From the NCBI RefSeq assembly GCF_030063245.1, contig NZ_JASISR010000022.1:1-64000 (forward strand): a stretch of DNA of 64,000 nucleotides, in the 5' to 3' direction. This document shows positions 38,341 to 48,112 of the stretch, in pieces (within the stretch, counting starts at the first letter, position 1; each line of letters starts with the position of its first letter). This DNA is from Paenarthrobacter sp. PH39-S1 (GTDB lineage Bacteria > Actinomycetota > Actinomycetes > Actinomycetales > Micrococcaceae). Made by a program: the position numbers and the translations under genes. The notes below the pieces were generated by a model. That model was not told the DNA's origin. It searched no databases and saw only the letters and a program-made list of their open reading frames with translations.

Positions 38341-38442
38341 GGAAAGGTTGAATCCGGCTGCAGTCCGTGGCGGCTGGATTCCGTCCTGATCGGGCGGCTT
38401 CGCTTACCGCAACGTAGCGAGTCCGATCCGCCTCAGGCAGTA

Positions 38443-38467
38443 CCCGGCAGCGCAGTGCTGCACCGGG
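38443..38467 (+). promoter_or_regulatory. Hairpin in the rpsO leader
   Basis: CCCGG-CAGC pairs with GCTG-CA-CCGGG, leaving a GCAGT loop and a two-base bulge. Another pair, GAATCC/GGATTC, lies upstream at about 38349-38378. Ribosomal protein S15 represses its own leader in many bacteria through unrelated RNA folds, so this is a candidate site. Confidence 0.4.
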
Positions 38468-38494
38468 CATCACGGCACAATCCAAGGAGTAACC

Positions 38495-38764
38495 GTGGCA
38501 TTAGAAGCCGCTGTAAAGCAAGAAATCATGAAGGCTTACGCCACCAGCGAGGGCGACACCGGCTCGCCGGAGGTCCAGGTTGCGATGCTCTCCAAGCGCA
38601 TCCTCGATCTGACCGAGCACCTTAAGGCGCACAAGCATGATCACCACACGCGTCGTGGTCTGATGGGCCTGGTCGGCCGCCGTCGTCGTTTGCTGACGTA
38701 CCTGCACGACACCGACATCACCCGCTACCGTACGCTGATCGAGCGTCTCGGCCTGCGCCGCTAG
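38495..38764 (+). CDS. rpsO: 30S ribosomal protein S15
   Basis: The protein is 89 residues, the exact family size. It has the four-helix pattern [29 protein letters not shown] with [29 protein letters not shown], and binds 16S rRNA early in 30S assembly. GTG 38495 has AAGGAG at 7-8 nt. A strong hairpin follows the stop and pnp lies downstream, the classic rpsO-pnp order. Confidence 0.98.
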   Translation: MALEAAVKQEIMKAYATSEGDTGSPEVQVAMLSKRILDLTEHLKAHKHDHHTRRGLMGLVGRRRRLLTYLHDTDITRYRTLIERLGLRR

Positions 38765-38773
38765 CAGCACCGT

Positions 38774-38806
38774 GAGGCGGCCCTTCCAGTCCGGAAGGGC
38801 CGCCTC
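38774..38806 (+). terminator. rpsO terminator hairpin
   Basis: GAGGCGGCCCTTCC and GGAAGGGCCGCCTC form a perfect 14-bp stem with an AGTCC loop, 10 nt after the rpsO stop. A U tract is lacking, which is common in actinobacterial terminators. It separates rpsO from pnp. Confidence 0.8.
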
Positions 38807-39073
38807 CGCGGTAGTGTACCAGCAACATCGCCGGTACTGACCCGGCAATTGGTCAGTAATTCGAGAACTAACTTAATCAGGAGCCAACCGGCGTCGCGCA
38901 TTCGCGGTCCTCGGTAGTGATCTCCGGGAACAGACGGCCTATTGACGGCAGGCGCCCGTGGATCTCGATCGAAGACCGGGTGTTGTACAGGTCCCACAGC
39001 TAAAGACGGGTGGGCTTGGGGATGATGTTGGTTGCCTCCTGCCGCACACGCAAAGAAACGGAGGTGACTCTCT

Positions 39074-41305
39074 ATGGAGGGTCCCGAAATTCAGTATTCA
39101 GAAGCCGTTATTGACAACGGCCGCTACGGCAAGCGCGTTATCCGCTTCGAGACCGGCCGGCTCGCGCAGCAGGCCGCCGGTGCCGCGATGGTTTACATCG
39201 ACGAAGACACCGCATTGCTCTCCGCCACGACTGCCGGCAAGCACCCGCGCGAAGGCTTCGACTTCTTCCCGCTGACGGTCGACGTCGAGGAACGCATGTA
39301 CGCCGCCGGCCGCATCCCGGGCAGCTTCTTCCGCCGTGAAGGCCGCCCCTCGACGGAGGCGATCCTGGCCTGCCGCCTGATGGACCGTCCGCTGCGCCCG
39401 GCCTTCGTGAAGGGCCTGCGCAACGAGGTCCAGATCGTGGTCACCGTGCTGGCGATCAACCCCGACGTGCTGTACGACGTCGTCGCCATTAACGCCTCCT
39501 CAATGTCCACGCAGCTCTCCGGGCTGCCCTTCTCGGGCCCGATCGGCGGCGTCCGCGTTGCTCTGGTCAACAATGAGCAGGGCTCTGAGTGGATTGCTTT
39601 CCCGAAGCACTCGGAGCTGGAAAACGCCGTGTTCAACATGGTGGTAGCCGGTAAGGTCACCGCGGACGGCGACGTCGCGATCATGATGGTCGAGGCCGAA
39701 GCCACGGACAACTCCTGGAAGCTGATCAAGGAAGAGGGAGCCACTGCGCCGACCGAGGACATCGTTTCGGAGGGTCTGGAAGCGGCGAAGCCGTTCATCA
39801 AGGCACTTTGTGCAGCGCAGGCCGACCTGGCGGCACGCGCCGCCAAGCCGACCGCCGATTTCCCGGTTTTCCTGGACTACCAGGACGACGTGTTTGCAGC
39901 GGTCGAGACCGCCGCGGCCGCGAAGCTGACCGAGGTGTTCCAGATTGCGGACAAGCAGGACCGCGACAACGCCTCGGATGCACTCAAGGACCAGGTTGTC
40001 AGCTCCCTCGCCGGACAGTTTGAGGGACGCGAAAAGGAGCTCTCCGCTGCTTTCCGTTCCGTCACCAAGCAGGTTGTCCGCCAGCGCATCCTCAAGGACC
40101 AGATCCGCATCGACGGCCGCGGCCTGACCGACATCCGCCAGCTCACCGCCGAGGTCGAGGTTCTGCCGCGTGTGCACGGTTCGGCGATCTTCGAGCGCGG
40201 CGAAACGCAGATCCTGGGCGTCACCACCTTGAACATGCTCAAGATGGAACAGCAGATCGACTCGCTGTCTCCGGTCACGCGCAAGCGCTACATGCACAAC
40301 TACAACTTCCCGCCGTACTCCACCGGTGAGACGGGCCGCGTCGGTTCCCCGAAGCGCCGCGAAATCGGTCACGGTGCCCTCGCCGAGCGGGCCCTGATTC
40401 CGGTGTTGCCCTCGCGCGAGGAATTCCCGTACGCGATCCGCCAGGTCTCCGAAGCCCTCAGCTCCAACGGCTCCACCTCGATGGGTTCGGTCTGCGCCTC
40501 CACGCTGTCCCTGCTCAACGCCGGTGTGCCGCTGAAGGCGCCGGTTGCCGGCATCGCCATGGGACTGGTGTCCGACCAGGTTGACGGACAGACCCGCTAC
40601 GCGGCGATGACCGACATTCTGGGTGCCGAAGATGCTTTCGGCGACATGGACTTCAAGGTTGCCGGAACGAGTGAGTTCGTCACCGCGATCCAGCTGGACA
40701 CCAAGCTGGACGGTATTCCGGCATCGGTGCTCAGCGCGGCCCTGAAGCAGGCCCGCGAAGCACGCCTGCACATCCTCGGCGTGCTGAACGCGGCCATCGA
40801 TGTTCCGGACGAGCTCTCCGAGTTCGCGCCCCGCGTCATCGCGGTCAAGATCCCGGTTGACAAGATCGGCGAGGTCATTGGGCCGAAGGGCAAGATGATC
40901 AACCAGATCCAGGAGGACACCGGCGCCGACATCTCCATCGAGGATGACGGCACCGTCTACATCGGCGCGACCAACGGCCCCTCCGCCGATGCCGCACGTT
41001 CTGCGATCAATGCCATCGCGAACCCGCAGATCCCGGAAATCGGCGAGCGTTACCTGGGGACCGTCGTCAAGACGACGACCTTCGGTGCATTCATTTCCCT
41101 GACACCGGGCAAGGACGGCCTGCTGCACATCTCCGAGCTGCGCCAGCTCGCGGGCGGCAAGCGCGTGGATAACGTCGATGACGTCGTCAGCGTCGGCCAG
41201 AAGATCCAGGTGGAAATCACCAAGATCGATGACCGCGGAAAGCTCTCCCTCTCGCCCGTCGTGGCCGAGGACGCTTCCGTCACGGCAGAAAGCGTTGCTG
41301 AGTAG
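39074..41305 (+). CDS. pnp: Polyribonucleotide nucleotidyltransferase (PNPase)
   Basis: The 743-residue 3'-5' phosphorolytic exoribonuclease has two RNase PH domains. The first contains [27 protein letters not shown], the second [32 protein letters not shown] with the phosphate/Mg site [20 protein letters not shown] ([20 protein letters not shown]) and S1 ([17 protein letters not shown]) domains follow. In actinobacteria it is also known as guanosine pentaphosphate synthetase I. ATG 39074 has GGAGGTGA. The leader of about 130 nt after the rpsO terminator has no obvious regulator site. Confidence 0.98.
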   Translation: MEGPEIQYSEAVIDNGRYGKRVIRFETGRLAQQAAGAAMVYIDEDTALLSATTAGKHPREGFDFFPLTVDVEERMYAAGRIPGSFFRREGRPSTEAILACRLMDRPLRPAFVKGLRNEVQIVVTVLAINPDVLYDVVAINASSMSTQLSGLPFSGPIGGVRVALVNNEQGSEWIAFPKHSELENAVFNMVVAGKVTADGDVAIMMVEAEATDNSWKLIKEEGATAPTEDIVSEGLEAAKPFIKALCAAQADLAARAAKPTADFPVFLDYQDDVFAAVETAAAAKLTEVFQIADKQDRDNASDALKDQVVSSLAGQFEGREKELSAAFRSVTKQVVRQRILKDQIRIDGRGLTDIRQLTAEVEVLPRVHGSAIFERGETQILGVTTLNMLKMEQQIDSLSPVTRKRYMHNYNFPPYSTGETGRVGSPKRREIGHGALAERALIPVLPSREEFPYAIRQVSEALSSNGSTSMGSVCASTLSLLNAGVPLKAPVAGIAMGLVSDQVDGQTRYAAMTDILGAEDAFGDMDFKVAGTSEFVTAIQLDTKLDGIPASVLSAALKQAREARLHILGVLNAAIDVPDELSEFAPRVIAVKIPVDKIGEVIGPKGKMINQIQEDTGADISIEDDGTVYIGATNGPSADAARSAINAIANPQIPEIGERYLGTVVKTTTFGAFISLTPGKDGLLHISELRQLAGGKRVDNVDDVVSVGQKIQVEITKIDDRGKLSLSPVVAEDASVTAESVAE

Positions 41306-41308
41306 TTC

Positions 41309-42664
41309 ATGGCCTACACCCTATTGCCGCTGACGTCGGCTGCCGGCACCGCCGGGCAGGATTCCGCAGTGATCTCGGGCGAGACGGGCGGCGCCGTCGT
41401 GCGCCGTTCCGTCCTGCCCGGGGGAGTGCGGGTTCTGACCGAATCCATGCCCGCCCAGCGGAGCGCGACAATAGGGTTTTGGGTCGGTGTTGGCTCTCGG
41501 GATGAAGCCGAGGGCCAACACGGCTCGACCCACTTCCTTGAACACCTGCTGTTCAAGGGCACCCGGCGCCGCACGGCGCTGGAAATTGCCTCGGCGTTTG
41601 ACGAGGTGGGCGGAGAGTCCAACGCCGCGACCGCCAAGGAAAGCACCTGTTACTACGCGAGGGTTCTTGATTCGAATCTGCCGATGGCCATCGACGTCAT
41701 CGCGGACATGATCACGGGCGCAGTCCTCGATCCCGCCGAGCTCGAGCAGGAGCGCGACGTTATCCTTGAGGAAATCGCCATGGACAGCGATGATCCGACG
41801 GACGTTGCGCACGAGAACTTTGTTGCCGCGGTGCTCGGAGGCCACGCCCTCGGCCGTCCGATCGGCGGCACCCCGGACGCGATCCGCGCCGTTTCCCGCG
41901 AGTCCGTCTGGGCGCATTACCAGCGCTACTACCGTCCCGATGAGCTGGTCATTACCGCCGCGGGCGGGCTGGATCATGACGAGGTCTGCGGTCAGGTGCT
42001 GACGGCACTGCGCGCGGCCGGTTGGGAGATGGACGACGACGCCGCCCCCACTCCGCGCCGGTCCAGCGAGCCGGTGGCCATTTCCGGGACCGCCGGGCTG
42101 CACGTGATCAAGCGCCAGGTCGAACAGGCCAATATCATTCTCGGCTGCCCGAGCATCGTCGCCAACGACGAGCGCCGGTTTGAGATGAGCGTCCTCAACG
42201 CCGTGCTGGGCGGCGGAATGTCGTCCCGGCTGTTTCAGGAAATCCGCGAAAAGCGCGGCCTCGTCTACTCCACGTACTCTTTTGCCTCCGGCTACGCCGA
42301 CGCAGGATACTTCGGCATGTACGCCGGCTGTGCCCCGCAGAAGGTCGGCCAGGTGATCGGGCTGCTGACCACTGAATTGGAAAAACTGGCCGCTGACGGG
42401 ATCACCGACGACGAACTGACCAAGGCCATCGGGCAGCTCTCCGGCGGTATTGTGCTCGCGCTGGAGGACACCGGCTCGCGGATGTCCCGGCTGGGCCGCT
42501 CGGAGCTGGTCTCCGGGGAATTCCTGGACATCGACGAGACGCTCTCCCGCGTTGGCATGGTGACGGCGGAGCAAGTCCGGACGCTGGCGCGCGAACTCGC
42601 CGCCGGGCCCCGCACCATCACCGTCGTCGGCCCCTTCGAGGAATCCGAGACCTTCGGCCTCTGA
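41309..42664 (+). CDS. M16 family (pitrilysin/insulinase) zinc peptidase
   Basis: The 451-residue protein has the inverted zinc motif HFLEH (His75, Glu78, His79) with the distal zinc ligand Glu154/155 in ILEEIAMD. The C-terminal half contains the second M16 lobe with EIREKRGLVYSTYSF. It follows pnp by 3 nt, as in Bacillus and actinobacterial genomes (mlpA/PqqL-like processing peptidases). It may degrade peptides left from protein turnover, but the role is unproven. Confidence 0.94.
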   Translation: MAYTLLPLTSAAGTAGQDSAVISGETGGAVVRRSVLPGGVRVLTESMPAQRSATIGFWVGVGSRDEAEGQHGSTHFLEHLLFKGTRRRTALEIASAFDEVGGESNAATAKESTCYYARVLDSNLPMAIDVIADMITGAVLDPAELEQERDVILEEIAMDSDDPTDVAHENFVAAVLGGHALGRPIGGTPDAIRAVSRESVWAHYQRYYRPDELVITAAGGLDHDEVCGQVLTALRAAGWEMDDDAAPTPRRSSEPVAISGTAGLHVIKRQVEQANIILGCPSIVANDERRFEMSVLNAVLGGGMSSRLFQEIREKRGLVYSTYSFASGYADAGYFGMYAGCAPQKVGQVIGLLTTELEKLAADGITDDELTKAIGQLSGGIVLALEDTGSRMSRLGRSELVSGEFLDIDETLSRVGMVTAEQVRTLARELAAGPRTITVVGPFEESETFGL

Positions 42665-42680
42665 CCTCGCGTTCGCGAGG
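42665..42680 (+). terminator. Hairpin after the M16 peptidase gene
   Basis: CCTCGCG, a TT loop and CGCGAGG start immediately after the stop codon. TTCGCGAGGG occurs again 26 nt later. The gene after it converges, so a terminator is expected here. Confidence 0.45.
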
Positions 42681-42829
42681 GTCCGCTGACCGCTCGTTCG
42701 CGAGGGCTCCCTTGGTCGGCCACCGGCGCCGGGGAAAGCGGCGCAGAGTTAGCCCGTCACGGTTCGCAGGGTTGCATCGTGCGCAGCCCAAGCCGCGAGC
42801 GGTGCGCAGAACCGTATGCCGAAAAGCGG

Positions 42830-43096
42830 TTAGCCGCCGGCGAAGGGCGGCAGAACATCTACGACGTCCTCCGGGTCCAGGTCGGCGGCGAGGTCCCGGA
42901 GCACGACCTCATTACGCAGAAAACTGCACCGCTTCAGCAGTTCACCCAAGGGCGGCGTATGCTCCGACGCGGAAACCGGATGCAGCGCGGTGAGCTGTTC
43001 CCGTAAATCATTGATGCTGATCGGCCCGGCGTGCAGAAGCGTCTCTTCGTTCATACCGGTGGCGGCCTGGGCCGCCGCAAAATAGCGGATCAGCAT
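42830..43096 (-). CDS. moaD: MoaD/ThiS-type sulfur carrier (molybdopterin synthase small subunit)
   Basis: The 88-residue ubiquitin-like protein begins MLIRYFAAAQAATG and ends PPFAGG. The terminal Gly-Gly is the site of thiocarboxylation, and VVLRD and DVVDVLPPFAGG are standard. With MoaE it inserts the dithiolene sulfurs into precursor Z. ATG 43096 follows the moaA stop with no gap, so it is cotranscribed and probably coupled. moaE lies 15 kb away in the second cluster. Confidence 0.94.
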   Translation of the reverse strand: MLIRYFAAAQAATGMNEETLLHAGPISINDLREQLTALHPVSASEHTPPLGELLKRCSFLRNEVVLRDLAADLDPEDVVDVLPPFAGG

Positions 43097-44233
43097 CTAT
43101 CCGCCGATCGCGCTCATGCTGCGGTCCGGCTGCACAAAACCGGCCGCGCCAAGGCCCACGTGGTCCATACCGTGCGCCTTCGGCTTGGCCCACATGGCTT
43201 CTTTCCAGCGGACCGCGATGGCGTCGTCGTCGGCCGCCGCCTCACCGGCGCGCAGCAGGTCCAGCAGATCCACCTCGACGCGCGAGAACAGGCAGCTCAT
43301 CACCTTGCCCTCCGCCGTGATCCGGGTCCGCTTGCAGTCCGAGCAGAAGGGCTCCGTGACCGAGGCGATGATGCCGACCGTGCCCAGCAGCTCCGCGGAG
43401 CCGTGCCGGCGCACCTCAAAGCGCTCCGCCGGCGCGCCGTCACGCTCGCGCGGGTCCGGGGAAAGATCGAATTCCGCGGCCAGCAGCTGCCGGATTTCCG
43501 CGGCCGTGATCATGTTCGCCCGGGTCCAGCCGTGGTCCGCGTCCAGGGGCATCTGTTCGATGAAGCGCAGTTCATAGCCACCTGCCAGCGCCCATCCCAG
43601 CAGTTCGGCGGCGCCCTGGTCGTTGATGCCGCGCATCAGCACGGCATTGATCTTGATGGACCCTAACCCGGCCGCGGCGGCAGCCTCCACGCCGGCCAGC
43701 ACCTGATCCAGGAAGGGCCGGCGGGTCAGCTGGGCAAAGGTCTCCGGATGCAGCGAATCCAGCGAAATGTTGATCCTGGTCAGCCCGGCGTCTTTGAGGG
43801 CCTGCGCCTTCTTCGCCAGACCCACACCATTGGTGGTCAGGGAGATCGGCAGCTGGGGATGGGCCTGGCGTAGCCCGGCGATGATGGCCACCAGGTCCGC
43901 CCGGACGAGCGGTTCGCCACCGGTCAGCCGCAGTTCACGGACACCGAGCCGGTCCACCCCGATGCGCACTATCCGCAGGATCTCCTCCGCGGTCATGACC
44001 TGGTTCTTGGACAGCCAGGCCAGGCCCTCGGCGGGCATGCAGTAGCTGCAGCGCAGGTTGCATTTGTCGGTCAGGGAAAGGCGCATGTCAGTCGCCCGGC
44101 GTCCGTACCTGTCCAACAGTCCGCCCTGACCGAGCGGCTTTGCGGTCAGGTCCACAGCCTCGGCAGTAGCCGTGACCGGGGGCATACCCAAATGTACGGG
44201 TTCTTTCGTTGCGTGGACATGGTCAACACTCAT
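43097..44233 (-). CDS. moaA: GTP 3',8-cyclase MoaA
   Basis: The 378-residue radical SAM enzyme begins cofactor synthesis by rearranging GTP. The SAM cluster ligands are Cys58, Cys62 and Cys65 in DKCNLRCSYCMPAEG. The second cluster uses Cys297, Cys300 and Cys314 in FCSDCKRTRITAEGKVMSC. The chain ends in Gly-Gly, as required for activation. The N-terminal 40 residues are extra; a start at the Met of residue 17 is possible. moaC, its partner step, is in the moeA cluster. Confidence 0.96.
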   Translation of the reverse strand: MSVDHVHATKEPVHLGMPPVTATAEAVDLTAKPLGQGGLLDRYGRRATDMRLSLTDKCNLRCSYCMPAEGLAWLSKNQVMTAEEILRIVRIGVDRLGVRELRLTGGEPLVRADLVAIIAGLRQAHPQLPISLTTNGVGLAKKAQALKDAGLTRINISLDSLHPETFAQLTRRPFLDQVLAGVEAAAAAGLGSIKINAVLMRGINDQGAAELLGWALAGGYELRFIEQMPLDADHGWTRANMITAAEIRQLLAAEFDLSPDPRERDGAPAERFEVRRHGSAELLGTVGIIASVTEPFCSDCKRTRITAEGKVMSCLFSRVEVDLLDLLRAGEAAADDDAIAVRWKEAMWAKPKAHGMDHVGLGAAGFVQPDRSMSAIGG

Positions 44234-44388
44234 ACCCCAACGCTACGCCACCCGGACCGTGCGGGCACCACCTTGGCGCTGGATCGCCTGACGCGTGGGC
44301 AGGATTCCGTGGCCGGGCGGGTTCATCGTTGGTTGCCGAAAAGGTGAGGCAGCCGTCGTCGTGCTGGTCCGCTGGCTGTGTACCGTGT

Positions 44389-45846
44389 TCATTGTGGAGC
44401 CGACGAAGATCCGCGTGGACCGGCTTCTTCCGCAGCACCGACCGCCGCCTGCCGCGCGGCCTGCCGACTGCGATACCACTTGGTTCCGGCAATAACGACG
44501 ACGGCGGCAACCAGTCCCAGCCTCGCCACGAGTTGCCCATAGGACTGGGCCCCGGTGAAATACATCATCGCCAGCACCGGGGGAATAATGAGGAATTCAT
44601 AGCGCCGGCTCAGCACGACGAAGGGCAGGAGCACAAGCGCATACCAGGGGTAGCTGGGGCTGGCGATCAGGAGCGTGCCGCCGATCATCAGCACCTGCTT
44701 GTCCCACGGCTGTTCCGGATCCACCCGGCGCCAGACGTACACGGCCAGCGCCGCCAGCAGCAGAACGCCCGCCGGCACGGCCCAACTCTGCGGCAGGACC
44801 AGCCGCAGCAGCGTGAAGCGCGGACTGTCCTTGCTTCGGTAGCCCTCCTCGGTCAGGTAACCCGGCAGGAAGCCGATCACGGCCCAGCCGCTGGCCAGCA
44901 GATACGGCAGGTAAAGCACGCTGAACGAGGCCATCGCCGCCAGCACAAAGCGCAGCGGCCGCCGGTACAGCAGCGCCGGTGCAGCGATCGCGGGGATCAG
45001 CTTCGCGGCGACTGCGGCACCGAAGGCCGCACCGGAAGCCAGCGCCCGGCCGCGCACCAGCAGCAGGACTGCGGCCGTGAGCAGCGCGGCCCCGAGAACG
45101 TCCACGTGCGCGTTGTTGATGGCCTCGAAGAGCACCAGCGGAGACCAGGCCCACCAGACCGCCTGCTGCAGGGGCCGGCCGGTGCGGCGCAGGAAGCCCA
45201 GCAGCAGGACGGTCACGGCGAGGCTGAGGGCGAAGCCCGCCAGCTGGAACGCCAGCAGGCCTGCCCCGACGCCCGGAAGCAGCCGGACGGCCAGGAAATA
45301 AATCTCCGCCAAGGCGGGGTAGATGGTGGGCACATGCGGCCGGTTGATCGCTGTGCACAGCGGCGTGCCGCCGGGAACGGCCGTGGTGGCCTCCGTTCCG
45401 CTGGGGAACAGCTTTGCCGTACAACTGCCGTCAGCGGCCCCCGGCTGGAACAGCCACCCGGGCCGCAGCCGTTGCAGCGCCGCATCGGCGGGAACGTAAC
45501 GGTACGGGGAAACGCCCGACGTCTGGACAATCCCGTCCCAGGCATACCGGGCCGCGTCGTTGCTCGTGGCCGGAGCTGCGGATATGGCCGCACCACCGAG
45601 CAGCAGAGATCCGAGGACGACGACGGCGGCCGCACGGCGGGCGGGAATCCGGCGGACCGCCACCGCGGCGGGAACAAAGACGGCCCACGCTGCCAGGGTG
45701 CCGACCGGAGAAACCCATTCCGCCCCGGCGTCCTGGGTTACGGTCCAGACGATGACGGCGGCCAGCCCGAAGAGCAGGGCCAGCGGGAGCAGCCACTGAC
45801 GCAGCGCCGAGCTGCCGCCACCCGGCCCATCCGGTGTTTCACTCAC
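44389..45846 (-). CDS. Multipass membrane glycosyltransferase-like protein (GT87/DUF2029 type)
   Basis: From GTG 45846 the protein is 485 residues with about 11-13 helices. Typical marks are the early periplasmic loop DAARYAWDGIVQTSGVSPYRYVPAD, NRPHVPTIYPALAEIYF, and the later AINNAHVDVLGAALLTAAVLL. These resemble polyprenyl-phosphate-sugar mannosyltransferases of actinobacteria. The frame extends to 45960, and the VSETPDGPG start was chosen because upstream residues look random and a hairpin lies there. The donor would be a polyprenyl-phosphate mannose or arabinose; the exact role is unknown. Confidence 0.82.
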   Translation of the reverse strand: MSETPDGPGGGSSALRQWLLPLALLFGLAAVIVWTVTQDAGAEWVSPVGTLAAWAVFVPAAVAVRRIPARRAAAVVVLGSLLLGGAAISAAPATSNDAARYAWDGIVQTSGVSPYRYVPADAALQRLRPGWLFQPGAADGSCTAKLFPSGTEATTAVPGGTPLCTAINRPHVPTIYPALAEIYFLAVRLLPGVGAGLLAFQLAGFALSLAVTVLLLGFLRRTGRPLQQAVWWAWSPLVLFEAINNAHVDVLGAALLTAAVLLLVRGRALASGAAFGAAVAAKLIPAIAAPALLYRRPLRFVLAAMASFSVLYLPYLLASGWAVIGFLPGYLTEEGYRSKDSPRFTLLRLVLPQSWAVPAGVLLLAALAVYVWRRVDPEQPWDKQVLMIGGTLLIASPSYPWYALVLLPFVVLSRRYEFLIIPPVLAMMYFTGAQSYGQLVARLGLVAAVVVIAGTKWYRSRQAARQAAVGAAEEAGPRGSSSAPQ

Positions 45847-45947
45847 ATACCGATCCTGCACCGTCACGGCCGTCAGTGGGAGCCGGAACGGCCCACCGTT
45901 CGGATTTCGTAAGGTCTGGACGGGGTGCCGGAGGCACCAGAAGCCAC

Positions 45948-45978
45948 CCGACATCCGCAATCACGCTGCGGATGTCGG
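45948..45978 (-). terminator. 12-bp hairpin between the membrane genes
   Basis: CCGACATCCGCA and TGCGGATGTCGG form a perfect 12-bp stem with a 7-nt loop. It lies downstream of the 46110 gene and upstream of the GT87-like gene, with no U tract. Confidence 0.6.
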
Positions 45979-46109
45979 CCAGGATGCGTGCACCTGCGGC
46001 GCCCCCCATGGTCACGGCGATGTTCCCATGAGCCGCCGCCCTGACCATGGAACACCGCTCTCTGGACTACGCCGGAACCTTGAGCAGGAAAAGGCGGCGC
46101 TCGAAACGA

Positions 46110-46586
46110 TCAAGCCCTCTCAACCCACGGGGGAAGCCGTCGCCGTTTCGGCGAGGTGTTTCGCTTGTGTTGCCGGCGTTCGGCGATCACGACACCGGCG
46201 GTGGTCGCGGCGGCAAGGCCCAGGAGGAACCCCAGCAAATTCAGCGTGTAGGGCAGGGTCAACGCGGTGGGCGTTCCGGTGCGGGGCGCCGTATAGATCA
46301 GTGGCAGTACAACGAGCAGGACGACCCCGCCGATGATGAGGGCCAGACGGATCAGGTACCTTCCGGCCCGTGAGAGTTTCCGGGCAAGAAATACCGTGAG
46401 TGCTCCCATGATGAGCAGAGCCGGTACGAATAGACCGTCATGAAGGATCACGCTGCCGGCCAGCCACACTACGATCCCCACGATCTGGCCCGGCGGCACC
46501 TTCGTCGCAATCCCGTAGATGCCCCAGGCCAGGGGCAGGAGGCCAAGGACTATGAGGAGGATCCGGGACTTTCTCAAATCGGTCAT
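46110..46586 (-). CDS. Small conserved membrane protein
   Basis: The protein is 158 residues from ATG 46586 with about five helices: ILLIVLGLLPLAWGIYGIAT, IVGIVVWLAGSVILHDGLFVPALLIMGAL, LIRLALIIGGVVLLVVLPLIY and LLGFLLGLAAATTAGVVIA. The IVWLAGSVILHDGLFVP segment is the most family-like part. It begins 2 nt after the stop of the cytochrome b/molybdopterin oxidoreductase and is probably cotranscribed. A basic tail ends the protein. Function unknown. Confidence 0.82.
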   Translation of the reverse strand: MTDLRKSRILLIVLGLLPLAWGIYGIATKVPPGQIVGIVVWLAGSVILHDGLFVPALLIMGALTVFLARKLSRAGRYLIRLALIIGGVVLLVVLPLIYTAPRTGTPTALTLPYTLNLLGFLLGLAAATTAGVVIAERRQHKRNTSPKRRRLPPWVERA

Positions 46587-46588
46587 CC

Positions 46589-47749
46589 CTACCGTACCTC
46601 CAGACTGGATAGCCACTTTGTCTGCAGCACACCGGGTCGGTTGGGGGCGATCAGGCGTGCCGGGTAGCCGTGTTCAAGGTCCAGGGGCTGACCATTGACG
46701 TCCAGGGCAATGAGGGTCAGCTCATCCCACGCGTACTCGCGCGGTACCTGGGCCCCGGTGTAGGCGCCCTCGGTTTCCAGGGAACGGACCTCGGCCGCTT
46801 GCCGGGGATCGGCCCCCACCATGGCCAGAAGCTCCCGGACGCGGACACCGCCCCAGCGCGCGTTTTGGCTCCAACCCTCAACACAGGCGATCGGCAGAAC
46901 CACCTCGGTTTGCGGCATCGCACGGAGCTCGGCCAGGGTGAACATGCGCGTGAGGTCCTTATTGATGACCTTCAGGGCCCATGCGGGGTCCGTGGCGGGT
47001 GCGTGGATCTTCGCCTCCGCGGCCGTCCGGTTCACCGGCAGTGCGGCGGGGCCTTCCCCCGGGCGGCGCGGCGCGAACAGATCGACGGGGCCCAGGGCAG
47101 GTATCGCCTGCCCGACGGTGGTCACGGTCAGAACCGCCGCCGCGGCGACAATCGCGCCCACGAAGCCGCGGCGCGAGGTCAGCACTTCGTGCTCGACGGC
47201 CGTGGCGGGACGGGAGGCCCGCCAGTGTGCGTGGATCAGGGGCAGTTTCACCCCGATGTGGATGACCAGCGACCCAACGATAATCCAGGCCAACCAGAAG
47301 TGCACCTCGCGGAAACTGAACGGCCACGGATACCATTTATAAACGTTAAGCAGACCCATTCCGAGTTCGAGCACGGAGCTGGCGACGAAGAGCGCAATCG
47401 ATGCCCTCTCGACCGCGCTCTTGACCCCGGTGATCACCGGCCAGCTGAAGAGCTTCGGATAGACCGTCCACAACTTGGCCAGCAGGAGCGGAATGCAGGC
47501 AACACCGGTGACCACATGCGTGCCCTGGCTGAGACGGTAGAGCCAGGTCGGTCTGGCCAGCACCGGTTGCCACGGTAACGGGTCCTGCAGGAAGTGGGAG
47601 TACAACCCGGTGAAAAAGCAGGTCACAAAGGCTACTCCGAGTAACCGGCCCACCACCACGGCCGTCCGCGGGGAATGCAGCGTTGAAGTGAAACTGCCCT
47701 GCAGCCACCCGAAGATCTTCCGCAGCAGCCAACCAAGTAACCTTCGCAT
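46589..47749 (-). CDS. Membrane molybdopterin oxidoreductase: cytochrome b domain fused to a sulfite-oxidase fold
   Basis: The 386-residue protein has four to five helices with heme-b-type histidines (His52, His78, His150, His164). A twin-arginine-like TSRRGF at 191-196 precedes a hydrophobic segment. The sulfite-oxidase-type Mo domain (about 240-386) holds the putative Mo-ligand Cys289 in LPIACVEGWS, plus LEHGYPARLIAPNRPG. The closest described relatives are YedY/MsrP-like enzymes fused to their membrane heme partner. It lies between two Moco gene clusters. The substrate is unknown, and methionine sulfoxide or sulfite are guesses. Confidence 0.85.
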   Translation of the reverse strand: MRRLLGWLLRKIFGWLQGSFTSTLHSPRTAVVVGRLLGVAFVTCFFTGLYSHFLQDPLPWQPVLARPTWLYRLSQGTHVVTGVACIPLLLAKLWTVYPKLFSWPVITGVKSAVERASIALFVASSVLELGMGLLNVYKWYPWPFSFREVHFWLAWIIVGSLVIHIGVKLPLIHAHWRASRPATAVEHEVLTSRRGFVGAIVAAAAVLTVTTVGQAIPALGPVDLFAPRRPGEGPAALPVNRTAAEAKIHAPATDPAWALKVINKDLTRMFTLAELRAMPQTEVVLPIACVEGWSQNARWGGVRVRELLAMVGADPRQAAEVRSLETEGAYTGAQVPREYAWDELTLIALDVNGQPLDLEHGYPARLIAPNRPGVLQTKWLSSLEVR

Positions 47750-48112
47750 ACGTCCATTCCATCAGCGCGGCGCCGGGCGGGGAAGGAGGTAATCCTTACG
47801 ATATGCGTACCAAACCGACCCGAAGGGGCGCGTCGGGGAATATTGTCGGACGGTGCCGGTGGACGCCCTTTATCGATCCTTGGCAGCCCCGGGGCAAGTC
47901 CATAGTCTTCGGCGCCCGACACCCGGGCATCTGGGTAGGCTTGACAGTGCAGACTCGCCGCCGCAGTCTGGAGCGAAGGGACCGGCGCCGGACGTGAGAA
48001 AGAATTGGAGCCTGGGATGTCATGGCGTGCCACTCCGTGGCCGCGGCAGCATGTGATCCGGACAGCCGGCTGAATACAGATTCTCCCACCCGAACAGATT
48101 ATGGAGCCGTTC
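47750..48112. other. Divergent intergenic region, no gene recognised
   Basis: The 363 bases between the molybdoenzyme and HAD genes contain only weak short frames. Both flanking promoters should lie here. The GGAG ahead of ATG 48113 is the only clear site. Confidence 0.4.

Noticed and set aside
39500-41128. 542-codon open frame antisense to pnp
   Set aside because: It is a codon-bias shadow of a conserved gene.
44209-45912. 567-codon plus-strand frame over the GT87-like gene
   Set aside because: Its composition is Gln, Arg and His-rich, typical of antisense frames; the minus frame has clear membrane helices.
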